From an uncultured Ruminococcus sp. (GTDB lineage Bacteria > Bacillota > Clostridia > Oscillospirales > Acutalibacteraceae): DNA of 32,927 bases. Every line of letters begins with the position of its first letter. Position 1 is the first letter of the stretch. Under the pieces are notes generated by a model, which was given only the letters and a program-made list of their open reading frames with translations, had not been told where the DNA came from and did not search any database. The translations under genes and the position numbers were made by a program. This document shows, in pieces, positions 1-5,922 of this stretch. The DNA is taken from the NCBI GenBank assembly GCA_902800065.1, contig CADCDE010000018.1, forward strand, positions 1 through 32,927. Direction: 5' to 3'.

Positions 1-31
1 AATTCTACTATATTCAATTCCTTGTGAATTC

Positions 32-72
32 AAACACGGAGTCAGATTATTATATTCTGACTCCGTGTTTTT
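32..72 (+). terminator. Rho-independent terminator, possibly bidirectional
   Basis: A perfect 15-bp stem (32-46 with 56-70) closes a 9-nt AT loop and runs into five T residues. The left arm begins with AAA, so the reverse strand also gets a short U run. It probably ends a plus-strand transcript entering from outside the window. Confidence 0.85.
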
Positions 73-233
73 CAATACGCTTCACTTTTGACGCTTACAA
101 ACGATCAAGCTTCTGCATCAGGGTATTCCGATAATGAATGAAAATAATTGGCGGTACAGTATTAAAGAACAGTGGTTCGAAGTTTATGGTAGGTAAGCAA
201 AAATATCATTTTTGTATTCTGTTGACATTTTTT
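73..233. other. Unassigned intergenic DNA
   Basis: Between two terminators I see no convincing gene, tRNA or repeat. A 60-codon open frame starting at 138 has no ribosome binding site, no recognisable product, and runs through the terminator at 234-265, so I do not call it. A GTTCGA-like stretch near 175 recalls a T loop but has no matching arms. Confidence 0.5.
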
Positions 234-266
234 AAAGCCTTGATTAAGTTCAAGGCTTTTTGTTTT
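234..266 (+). terminator. Rho-independent terminator
   Basis: A perfect 10-bp stem, AAAGCCTTGA (234-243) with TCAAGGCTTT (250-259), has a 6-nt loop and is followed by a T-rich run (257-266). What it terminates is unclear; it may end an unannotated short RNA from the 73-233 stretch. Confidence 0.75.
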
Positions 267-280
267 ACTTGGATTTTACG

Positions 281-318
281 AAAAAAACAGACGGCAGAAT
301 TTAATATCTGTCGTCTGT
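281..318 (-). terminator. Terminator of the RING-galU-cyclophilin operon
   Basis: Read on the minus strand, a 12-bp stem (307-318 with 287-298, one G-U pair) is followed by seven T residues (complement of 281-287). It lies 18 nt beyond the cyclophilin stop codon and matches an intrinsic terminator for that operon. Confidence 0.9.
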
Positions 319-335
319 GAATTTTTTATGGGATA

Positions 336-857
336 TCAGACCTTTTCAGGTTCGGGATAATCAATGCCGAAAGTCTCGACTGTAACAGTTTCCATTATCT
401 GAGGGTCAAGAGGCTTGTCGGAGAAGTCTGTATCGGTTTCGGCAATGGCATTAACGATGTCCATGCCTTCCGTTACTTTACCGAAAGCTGCATACTGACC
501 GTCAAGATGAGGGGCATCCTTGTGCATGATGAAGAACTGTGAGCCTGCTGAATCGGGTATCATGGTACGAGCCATTGAAAGGACACCTGCAGTGTGTTTG
601 AGGTCGTTTTTGAAGCCGTTCATGGAGAATTCTCCTTTAATGTGATAGCCTGGACCGCCTGTGCCTGTACCGAGAGGACATCCGCCCTGAAGCATGAAGT
701 TATAGATGACTCTGTGGAAGGTCAGACCATTATAAAAACCTCTTTTGATAAGGCTGATGAAATTGTTTACAGTGTTGGGAGCGATTTCGGGATAGAGTTC
801 TGCTTTGATGACATCACCGTTTTGCATTATGATTGTAACAATGGGATTTTGTGGCAT
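336..857 (-). CDS. Peptidyl-prolyl cis-trans isomerase, cyclophilin type
   Basis: A 173-aa single-domain cyclophilin that would catalyse cis-trans isomerisation of X-Pro bonds. With no signal peptide it is probably cytoplasmic. Visible family landmarks are FHRVIYNFMLQGG, GSQFFIMHKDAPHLDG and AAFGKV, which carry the catalytic Arg and the substrate-pocket aromatic residues. I place the start at the ATG at 857 because AAAGGA lies about 10 nt upstream and the protein then begins MPQNPIVT, as bacterial cyclophilins do. A longer frame from 923 would overlap the end of galU and add a lysine-rich tail unlike the family. The gene begins 19 nt after the galU stop, is last in a three-gene minus-strand operon, and is followed by a clear terminator. 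Confidence 0.93.
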   Translation of the reverse strand: MPQNPIVTIIMQNGDVIKAELYPEIAPNTVNNFISLIKRGFYNGLTFHRVIYNFMLQGGCPLGTGTGGPGYHIKGEFSMNGFKNDLKHTAGVLSMARTMIPDSAGSQFFIMHKDAPHLDGQYAAFGKVTEGMDIVNAIAETDTDFSDKPLDPQIMETVTVETFGIDYPEPEKV

Positions 858-876
858 GATATTATTTTCCTTTCGA

Positions 877-1749
877 TTAAAGAGTTTTAGCAATTTCTTT
901 AAGATAATTTGCGAATGGTTCACGAAGAAGGGGATTTTGGAGAGCTATTTCAACAGTAGCCTGAAGTATGCCGAATTTATCGCCCATGTCATAGCGTTTG
1001 CCTGTATAGTCAACGCCTGTCATGCCGACAGTTTGTGCGAGAGTTCTCATGGCATCTGTAAGCTGTATCTCACCGCCTGCACCGACAGGGGTATTGTCGA
1101 GGATATCAAATATATCGGGAGTAAGAACACATCTTCCGAGTATGGAATAGAGTGAGAGGACAGCTTCTTTTGTCTTTGGTTTTTCTACCATGTCCGTACA
1201 GCTGTAGATGTTGTCTTCAAGCTGTTCAACTTTGAGGGAACTGTATTTTGATATTTCACTTTCGGGAACGGCTTTGATACCAACAACAGCTTTGCCGTAT
1301 TTTTCATAGGCTCTGATAAGCTGACCACAGGCAGGGTCTTCACCGATTATAACGTCATCACCATAGAGTACTGCAAAGGGTTCGTTTCCGACAAATGACC
1401 TTGCACAGTTTACTGCATGACCGAGACCTTTGGTTTCTTTTTGACGGATATAGTAGATGTTTGCTAACTTGGAGATATCGACAAGCTGATCATAAACATC
1501 CTTTTTGCCTGATTCGAGAAGTCTCTGTTCAAGTGCAGGAGTACGGTCGAAATGGTCTTCAATGATACCCTTGCCTCTGTTGGTGATGATGAGGATATCG
1601 GTGATTCCTGAACGAACAGCTTCCTCAACGATGTATTGGATAGCGGGCTTGTCAACGATAGGGAACATTTCCTTGGGCATAGCTTTTGTTGCAGGAAGAA
1701 CTCTTGTGCCAAGTCCTGCAGCGGGGATGACTGCTTTTGTTACTTTCAT
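877..1749 (-). CDS. galU: UTP--glucose-1-phosphate uridylyltransferase
   Basis: GalU makes UDP-glucose from UTP and glucose-1-phosphate, feeding cell-envelope glycans, glycolipids and galactose metabolism. The 290-aa length matches the family. The nucleotidyltransferase signature is intact at the N terminus (AVIPAAGLGTRVLPATKAMPKEM region, residues 7-29, with GxGTR and the catalytic-site Lys), followed by VDKPAIQYIVEEA and, later, YGDDVI and VEKP. AAAGGAG sits 8 nt before the ATG. It is the middle gene of the operon, 28 nt after the RING-like gene and 19 nt before the cyclophilin gene. The neighbours have no obvious link to sugar-nucleotide metabolism, so the operon looks like loose housekeeping grouping. 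Confidence 0.95.
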   Translation of the reverse strand: MKVTKAVIPAAGLGTRVLPATKAMPKEMFPIVDKPAIQYIVEEAVRSGITDILIITNRGKGIIEDHFDRTPALEQRLLESGKKDVYDQLVDISKLANIYYIRQKETKGLGHAVNCARSFVGNEPFAVLYGDDVIIGEDPACGQLIRAYEKYGKAVVGIKAVPESEISKYSSLKVEQLEDNIYSCTDMVEKPKTKEAVLSLYSILGRCVLTPDIFDILDNTPVGAGGEIQLTDAMRTLAQTVGMTGVDYTGKRYDMGDKFGILQATVEIALQNPLLREPFANYLKEIAKTL

Positions 1750-1777
1750 GAAAAGAACTCCTTTAAAAAATATATTT

Positions 1778-2806
1778 TTATAACAGAGAAAAAACGAAAG
1801 CTGCTATTATATAGCATACAATTACAGAACAGGCAAGAGGTGTATTGACACCGCCGTTCTGAGCGATGGTTTTCAATAGATTTTCGCTTTTATTCTGTTT
1901 TTTTATCTGTTTGACTTTTTTTATGCTGTGTTTGTAATAGCTTCTGTTTGCGGTCAGACCGCATATAAATTGCAGTATAAAAATAACAGTGCTTATGAGA
2001 TATGGGAGGAATATAAAATACAAGTCATTTTGGGGACTGTTTTCCAACGCCCATGAAATAATATCTCTCGAATCGGGATTTGACAAGCCTGAGGATATGA
2101 GAATATCACGAATATCTTTGAGTATCGGCAGTGAGTAAGTTATAGTTATCATATATCTTGCTATAACGAGCAAAAAATATAACAAAGATATAATAGTGCC
2201 TTTTATATATTGTTTTCTGTAAAGATACCATGATCCGGTAAGAAAAAATGCAGGGAAACTGAAACGGCTCCTTGCGCCATTTTTTATCCTCTGAAAAACA
2301 GGCATATAATAAGTAGTATTTGCCCTGACGAATTTTGCAAGCTCTGCACCTTTTACTCCGTCAAAATCCTCATCCTTTTTGACACCGCCCATCGGATCGA
2401 CAAAAAACATGAACGGATTGCCTTCAGAAAGCTCCTTGAGTTTTTCCTCGAGCTGATCATCGTCATCAATATTGTTCTTATCAATATGGATACGGACACT
2501 CTGCTTGAGCATATTTCCGCATTTTCCGCAAAGAAGATAGCTTCGGGGATTTTCCTGACCGCAGACGGGACATATTACAGTATTTGGGGATTTGTTATTC
2601 TTACTGTCGGGTGAGATATCCTCCGATTTGTCATAGACTTCCTTCCAGCTTTGCTTTGATCTGTGAAGGTCGGGGAATATACACTTGCCCTCAATGGAAT
2701 AACAGTCTCTGTGATACGGAGCACCGCATTTCGGACATACAACTATATCATCATCATTTTCAAACTCTTTTGAACATACAGGACATATCTTTCCTTTGAA
2801 ATCCAC
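1778..2806 (-). CDS. RING-finger and zinc-ribbon membrane protein (DUF2628-like)
   Basis: A 342-aa protein of unknown function. Residues 8-48 form a treble-clef/RING-like metal site (C8, C11, C24, C27, H32, C35, C42, H48). A second zinc ribbon follows at C79-x2-C82 and C93-x2-C96. After an acidic linker come membrane segments around 190-225, 265-290 and the last 20 residues; the stretch SWYLYRKQYIKG resembles DUF2628-type integral membrane proteins. The N-terminal zinc modules probably face the cytoplasm. The start is GTG, with AAAGGG about 10 nt upstream. It is first in the operon with galU and the cyclophilin gene. The architecture is clear, the function is not; scaffolding or stress sensing would be guesses. 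Confidence 0.8.
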   Translation of the reverse strand: MDFKGKICPVCSKEFENDDDIVVCPKCGAPYHRDCYSIEGKCIFPDLHRSKQSWKEVYDKSEDISPDSKNNKSPNTVICPVCGQENPRSYLLCGKCGNMLKQSVRIHIDKNNIDDDDQLEEKLKELSEGNPFMFFVDPMGGVKKDEDFDGVKGAELAKFVRANTTYYMPVFQRIKNGARSRFSFPAFFLTGSWYLYRKQYIKGTIISLLYFLLVIARYMITITYSLPILKDIRDILISSGLSNPDSRDIISWALENSPQNDLYFIFLPYLISTVIFILQFICGLTANRSYYKHSIKKVKQIKKQNKSENLLKTIAQNGGVNTPLACSVIVCYIIAAFVFSLL

Positions 2807-2825
2807 GCTTCCACACCCTTTTTTT

Positions 2826-2875
2826 AATTAGCAATTTGCAATGTGCAATTATTTCTGCATTGTAAATTGCTAATT
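2826..2875. repeat. 18-bp hairpin in the operon 5' leader
   Basis: Arms 2826-2843 and 2858-2875 pair over 18 bp with one G-U. No T run follows within the stem orientation, so it is not a normal terminator. It starts almost at the predicted transcription start of the minus-strand operon, so it would form the very 5' end of that mRNA. It could be an mRNA-stabilising stem or a small MITE-like repeat. Confidence 0.6.
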
Positions 2876-2877
2876 GT

Positions 2878-2906
2878 ATTATACTATATTGTTTGCAAAT
2901 AAGCAA
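2878..2906 (-). promoter_or_regulatory. Promoter of the RING-galU-cyclophilin operon
   Basis: On the minus strand TTGCTT (2906-2901) and TATAAT (2883-2878) are separated by 17 bp. Transcription would start near 2871, about 65 nt before the GTG start. Confidence 0.75.
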
Positions 2907-2992
2907 GGTTTAATTTTTTTGAACAGATTTTTGTCAAGGATTTTTTGATATTCAGATGTACGATAAATTGTACTTTCAATAAAAATGTCTAA

Positions 2993-3020
2993 TTGACTTT
3001 ATAACTGTGTGATGTTAAAA
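2993..3020 (+). promoter_or_regulatory. Possible promoter for the small coiled-coil genes
   Basis: TTGACT (2993-2998) is followed after 16 bp by TTAAAA (3015-3020). The -10 is weak, but position and orientation suit the gene remnant at 3041. Confidence 0.4.
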
Positions 3021-3040
3021 TAAAAAAGGAGATGAGACAT

Positions 3041-3282
3041 ATGGAGATGTCACTTGAAGAAATAAAAAAATTTTTGAAAATGCGAAACAAAATGCCGAAG
3101 AAATTATTTTGAAAAAAAGCCGGATGAATATGATGCAGCAATTATGGAAGAAGAACGAATTATTGCAGAGATAGAAGACATGATACAAGAATGTAATGAA
3201 ATTGATGCGGAATTCAACGAAAAACCTGACTCTGCTCTGGCACATGGTTTTGAGCTTGCCAAAAAATATAATTTATACTGAC
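3041..3282 (+). pseudogene. Frameshifted small coiled-coil gene, two shifts at A7 runs
   Basis: The start is good: AAGGAG lies 9 nt before ATG 3041, and the frame begins MEMSLEEIKK. It then hits a stop after 23 codons. Moving to the -1 frame at the A7 run 3064-3070 continues as IFENAKQNAEEIILKK, and another -1 shift at the A7 run 3112-3118 continues as KPDEYDAAIMEEERIIAE to a stop at 3280-3282. The rebuilt protein is about 80 aa, charged and helical, and resembles the next gene (shared EMSLxEI start). This looks like a decayed copy of a duplicated gene, each shift explained by loss of one A. Programmed or transcriptional slippage is possible, since the first site is an in-phase A-AAA-AAA heptamer. 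Function unknown. Confidence 0.6.
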
Positions 3283-3302
3283 GTGAAAGGCGATGATGTT
3301 AT

Positions 3303-3692
3303 ATGTCCCGTGAAAATGAAAAGTCCGAAATGTCATTGCAGGAAATAAGTGAACTTTTAGATGTTAAAGATGAAAATTCGCTGATTCGCAAGAAAATAGA
3401 AAAATATGACAGACAAATACAGGAACTTTTCAAAAAAACAGATGAACTGGAAATCCAAATGGAAAAAAAGAAAGAAGAATATGAAATTGGCAGAGATTTT
3501 GCAAAATCAAAGGAAAATGAAATTAAAAATATGACTCAGCAGGAAAAAGAAGAATTAAATGTCAGATTGAAAGAAACTATCCGTGCAAACTTGGAATTTC
3601 AAAGGCTTGTACTTGAATATACATCAGATGTAATAAAAATCAGCAAGCTGTCACTTAAATTGAAGGAACTGAAAAATAAATTCAACTTATAA
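3303..3692 (+). CDS. Small charged coiled-coil protein, function unknown
   Basis: A 129-aa, Lys/Glu-rich protein predicted to be almost wholly alpha-helical coiled coil (residues about 25-125), with no signal peptide, membrane segment or Cys pair. The N terminus (EMSLQEISELLDV) resembles that of the frameshifted gene just upstream, suggesting tandem duplication and decay of one copy. AAAGG lies 12 nt before the ATG, slightly far; nearby ATGs at 3293 and 3296 are in another frame. The gap to the upstream remnant is only 20 nt, so the pair is probably co-transcribed. I do not recognise a family. Confidence 0.65.
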   Translation: MSRENEKSEMSLQEISELLDVKDENSLIRKKIEKYDRQIQELFKKTDELEIQMEKKKEEYEIGRDFAKSKENEIKNMTQQEKEELNVRLKETIRANLEFQRLVLEYTSDVIKISKLSLKLKELKNKFNL

Positions 3693-3722
3693 ACAAAAAT
3701 TAAAAAAATAAAAGAGTCTCTA

Positions 3723-3751
3723 TTGACAATCATGTGGCAAAATGGTATAAT
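3723..3751 (+). promoter_or_regulatory. Perfect extended promoter of rpsF-ssb-rpsR
   Basis: TTGACA (3723-3728), 17 bp, TATAAT (3746-3751), with TG at the extended -10 position (3743-3744). This is a full consensus sigma-A promoter, fitting a highly expressed ribosomal protein operon. Transcription would start near 3758. Confidence 0.93.
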
Positions 3752-3758
3752 TGCACTG

Positions 3759-3830
3759 TTGCACAAAATTGTGTAGCTTTCCTTACTCTCGTAAAAGAGA
3801 GTCATATGTCCAGAAGGAGGTGCAATTGAA
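3759..3830 (+). promoter_or_regulatory. Structured rpsF leader, possible S6:S18 autoregulatory site
   Basis: TTGCAC (3759-3764) can pair with GTGCAA (3820-3825), which overlaps the 3' end of the Shine-Dalgarno AAGGAGGTG. Inside lies a 6-bp hairpin, ACTCTC (3785-3790) with GAGAGT (3797-3802). Such a closed leader could mask the ribosome binding site. The S6:S18 complex is known to bind its own rpsF leader in many bacteria. I do not see a clear copy of the published CCG-containing bulge, so the assignment is tentative. Confidence 0.4.
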
Positions 3831-4124
3831 ATGGCAGTTATCAATTCTTACGAAGCAGTTATCGTAATTTCTCTCAAACTCGGCGAGGAAGCTGTTAACG
3901 AAACTGTAAAGAAATTCAAGGAGCTTATCGAAAAGAATGCTACTGTTGAAAAGGTTGACGAATGGGGCAAGAGAAGACTTGCTTATCCCATCAACAAGGA
4001 AACAGATGCTTACTATGTCCTTTTCGATTTCAAGTCAGAGCCTGAATTCCCTGCAGAGCTTGACAGAATCACTAAGATAACGGACGGTGTTCTCCGTTCC
4101 ATGATCATCAAAAAAGAGGCTTGA
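3831..4124 (+). CDS. rpsF: 30S ribosomal protein S6
   Basis: Ribosomal protein S6, 97 aa, binds 16S rRNA in the platform of the small subunit as a pair with S18. The sequence begins MAVINSYEAVIVIS and contains the typical VEKVDEWGKRRLAYPI block (residues about 39-54) followed by a YYVLFDF strand. It is first in the rpsF-ssb-rpsR operon, the usual order in Firmicutes. AAGGAGG lies upstream of the ATG. Its 3' end nearly abuts the ssb start region. Length and sequence are ordinary. Confidence 0.97.
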   Translation: MAVINSYEAVIVISLKLGEEAVNETVKKFKELIEKNATVEKVDEWGKRRLAYPINKETDAYYVLFDFKSEPEFPAELDRITKITDGVLRSMIIKKEA

Positions 4125-4144
4125 TTGAGGAAAGGAAGTTTTTT

Positions 4145-4672
4145 ATGAACAACGTATCTTTGATCGGCAGACTTACCGCAGATCCCGAACTTAAACATAC
4201 CCAGACAGGACTTGCTTATGCAAGATTCAACATTGCTGTTGACCGTCAGTTCGTCAAACAGGGTGAAGAACGTCAGGCAGATTTTATAAGCATAGTCGTA
4301 TGGAATAAGACAGCTGAGTTTGTATGCAAGTATTTCAATAAGGGCAGAAGAATCGCTCTTAACGGAAGAATACAGACAGGCTCTTATACCGACAGAGACG
4401 GCAACAAGCGTTATACAACAGACGTTGTAGCCGATAATGTCGAATTCTGTGACTCAAAGTCGGAATCGTCGGGCGGTAATAACGGTGGTTACAACAACTA
4501 CCAGAATAATAATTATCAGAATAATAACTATCAGCAAAACGGCTATCAGCAGGGAGGTTATCAGCCCCAGCCGCCAAGACAGGAGCAGCCTGTTGTACCG
4601 ATGAATAACTATTCAAACGGTGATGCAGGTGATTATATCGCAACTCCGTCTGATGAAGACCTGCCGTTCTGA
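4145..4672 (+). CDS. ssb: Single-stranded DNA-binding protein
   Basis: SSB coats single-stranded DNA during replication, repair and recombination and recruits partners through its C-terminal tip. The 175-aa protein has an OB fold at about 1-105 (starting MNNVSLIGRLTADPELK), a disordered Gly/Asn/Gln/Tyr-rich linker with repeated NNYQ units at about 115-150, and the conserved acidic tip ending DEDLPF. I chose ATG 4145, preceded by AAGGAAG, because it gives the standard SSB N terminus; a frame from 4121 overlapping rpsF would add eight atypical residues. It sits between rpsF and rpsR, as in Bacillus subtilis ssbA. Confidence 0.97.
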   Translation: MNNVSLIGRLTADPELKHTQTGLAYARFNIAVDRQFVKQGEERQADFISIVVWNKTAEFVCKYFNKGRRIALNGRIQTGSYTDRDGNKRYTTDVVADNVEFCDSKSESSGGNNGGYNNYQNNNYQNNNYQQNGYQQGGYQPQPPRQEQPVVPMNNYSNGDAGDYIATPSDEDLPF

Positions 4673-4708
4673 TAGACTAACGATGAAGTTTGAAGGAGGA
4701 ACCCACCA

Positions 4709-4960
4709 ATGGCTGAAAGACCTGAAAGAGATAACCGCAGGGGCGGTCGCAAGGGTCGCAAAAAAGTTTGTTCTTTCTGCGTAGATAGAGTAGAAACTAT
4801 TGACTATAAGGATATATCAAGACTCCGCCGTTTCGTATCGGAGAGAGCTAAGATACTTCCCCGCAGAGTAACAGGCACTTGTGCACGTCATCAGCGTGAA
4901 CTTACAGTTGCAGTAAAGCGTGCAAGATATCTTGCATTGATGCCCTATACAAGCGACTGA
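4709..4960 (+). CDS. rpsR: 30S ribosomal protein S18, zinc-site form
   Basis: Ribosomal protein S18, 83 aa, partner of S6 in the small-subunit platform. The N terminus is basic ([10 protein letters not shown]), followed by VCSFC (C21-x2-C24) and later TGTCARHQ. These four Cys/His positions form a metal-binding site, so this is the zinc-containing (C+) version rather than the zinc-independent paralogue. The core [17 protein letters not shown] is typical. AAGGAGG lies 11 nt before the ATG. It closes the operon and is followed by an intrinsic terminator. Confidence 0.97.
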   Translation: MAERPERDNRRGGRKGRKKVCSFCVDRVETIDYKDISRLRRFVSERAKILPRRVTGTCARHQRELTVAVKRARYLALMPYTSD

Positions 4961-4974
4961 TAAAAAGAATTTAC

Positions 4975-5010
4975 AAAACCGATGTCATTCAATGTGGCAT
5001 CGGTTTTTTT
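4975..5010 (+). terminator. Terminator after rpsR
   Basis: AAAACCGATG (4975-4984) pairs with CATCGGTTTT (4998-5007), and the T run extends to 5010. It ends only 19 nt before the next start codon, so the small downstream gene either depends on read-through or uses a promoter I could not identify. Confidence 0.9.
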
Positions 5011-5029
5011 GAAAAAAGGAGATATTTCA

Positions 5030-5272
5030 ATGAAGCATACTTACAAAACAAAAAATACCTGCTCACGCTCAATTGAATTTGAAGTTGAAAACGGTATTGT
5101 CAGAAATGTTAAATTCAACGGCGGCTGTATGGGCAATACTCAGGGAATAGCCGCACTTGTCGAAGGAATGAAAATAGAAGACGTTATTGCAAAATGTGAG
5201 GGAATACAATGCGGTTTCCGTGGTACTTCCTGTCCCGACCAGCTTGCTAAGGCATTGAAAAGTGTGGAATAA
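5030..5272 (+). CDS. TSCPD-domain small protein (TIGR03905-like)
   Basis: An 80-aa protein with the TSCPD motif (GTSCPDQLAKAL near the C terminus) and further Cys residues in NTCSRS, NGGCMGNTQG and IQCGFRG. Family members are stand-alone versions of the C-terminal TSCPD domain of some vitamin-B12-dependent ribonucleotide reductases; their role is unsettled. The Cys pattern suggests metal binding or a redox role. AAGGAG lies 9 nt before ATG 5030; a frame from 4982 would read through the rpsR terminator and is rejected. The gene lies between that terminator and the tRNA promoter. Confidence 0.85.
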   Translation: MKHTYKTKNTCSRSIEFEVENGIVRNVKFNGGCMGNTQGIAALVEGMKIEDVIAKCEGIQCGFRGTSCPDQLAKALKSVE

Positions 5273-5300
5273 TTTTTTTGTTATTAAATTAAAAAAACGC

Positions 5301-5329
5301 TTGACAAATGAATGAGAATGTGTTATTAT
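5301..5329 (+). promoter_or_regulatory. Promoter of the tRNA-Ser genes
   Basis: TTGACA (5301-5306), 17 bp, TATTAT (5324-5329), with TG at the extended -10 position (5321-5322). The start would be near 5336, about 35 nt before the first tRNA. The second tRNA, 53 nt further on, probably shares the transcript. Confidence 0.88.
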
Positions 5330-5370
5330 ATTAAACGTTGCAGGGAGAGACCTGTAACGTAGATATATGT

Positions 5371-5459
5371 GGAGAGGTATCGAAGCGGTCATAACGAGGC
5401 GGTCTTGAAAACCGTTTGTCCGAAAGGGCACATGGGTTCGAATCCCATCCTCTCCGCCA
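5371..5459 (+). tRNA. tRNA-Ser (UGA)
   Basis: Acceptor arm GGAGAGG (5371-5377) pairs with CCTCTCC (5449-5455), discriminator G at 5456, and CCA is encoded at 5457-5459. The anticodon loop CTTGAAA places UGA at 5406-5408. A long variable arm (around TGTCCGAAAGGGCA) and the T loop GGTTCGAATCC are present, as expected for a class II tRNA-Ser. Confidence 0.97.
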
Positions 5460-5512
5460 CATTTTTTATAAAAAACCATTTCTTGACAGGAATGGAGTTC
5501 ATTTTCACTAAT

Positions 5513-5602
5513 GGAGGATTACTCAAGTGGTGAAGAGGCTCCCCTGCTAAGGGAGTAGGTCGGGAAACCGGCGCGAGAGTTCGAATCTCTTGTCCTCCGC
5601 CA
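5513..5602 (+). tRNA. tRNA-Ser (GCU)
   Basis: Acceptor arm GGAGGAT (5513-5519) pairs with GTCCTCC (5592-5598, one G-U), discriminator G, CCA at 5600-5602. Anticodon stem CTCCC/GGGAG encloses CTGCTAA, giving anticodon GCU at 5546-5548. The long variable arm includes GGTCGGGAAACCGGC, typical of tRNA-Ser. Confidence 0.97.
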
Positions 5603-5603
5603 A

Positions 5604-5651
5604 AATCGCATGAATACAGGCTTTACAGCTTGCAATTCATGCGGTTTTTTT
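5604..5651 (+). terminator. Terminator of the tRNA operon
   Basis: CGCATGAAT (5607-5615) pairs with ATTCATGCG (5635-5643), extended outwards by A-T and G-U pairs, followed by a seven-T run starting at 5645. Confidence 0.85.
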
Positions 5652-5859
5652 ATGCCCAAATTTAGAAAAATTGTCCTGAATTTTTAAAAATTGTGTCCTA
5701 TTTCCCCTTGTGTTTCCCCTTTGAAAGCTATATCATATTTTATTGACAGCGGCTAATTTTTCAGATAACGGGATATGCATGGTTACCGAACAGCGTTCGG
5801 AATGACAAATTGTTTGTGTATTTTTATAGTATATCAATAAAATATAAATTCGTATATTC
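5652..5859. other. Intergenic region with a repeat fragment
   Basis: There is no gene here. Two imperfect direct copies of AAAAATTGTCCT lie around 5672-5703. A small hairpin CCGAAC-AGC-GTTCGG (5786-5800) leads into TCGGAATGACA (5797-5807), the same 11 nt that end the dispersed repeat at 9234-9299, so this is probably a degraded copy of that element. Confidence 0.5.
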
Positions 5860-5888
5860 TTGACATCATTGTAAATGTTTGATAAAAT
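5860..5888 (+). promoter_or_regulatory. Promoter of the GGDEF signalling gene
   Basis: TTGACA (5860-5865), 17 bp, TAAAAT (5883-5888). The predicted start near 5895 rules out the ATG at 5875 and supports translation from 5923. Confidence 0.85.
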
Positions 5889-5922
5889 TATATATAAATT
5901 TGTTTTTAATTGGAATGATAAT

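Noticed and set aside
150..185. tRNA-like GTTCGA stretch
   Set aside because: No acceptor or anticodon arms can be built around it.
138..320. 60-codon plus-strand open frame
   Set aside because: No ribosome binding site or known family, and it runs through two terminator hairpins.
5483..5512. TTGACA before the second tRNA-Ser
   Set aside because: No suitable -10 at the right distance, and the start would fall inside the tRNA.
5875..5922. Upstream ATG for the GGDEF sensor
   Set aside because: It lies ahead of the promoter's -10 box, so the transcript would not contain it.
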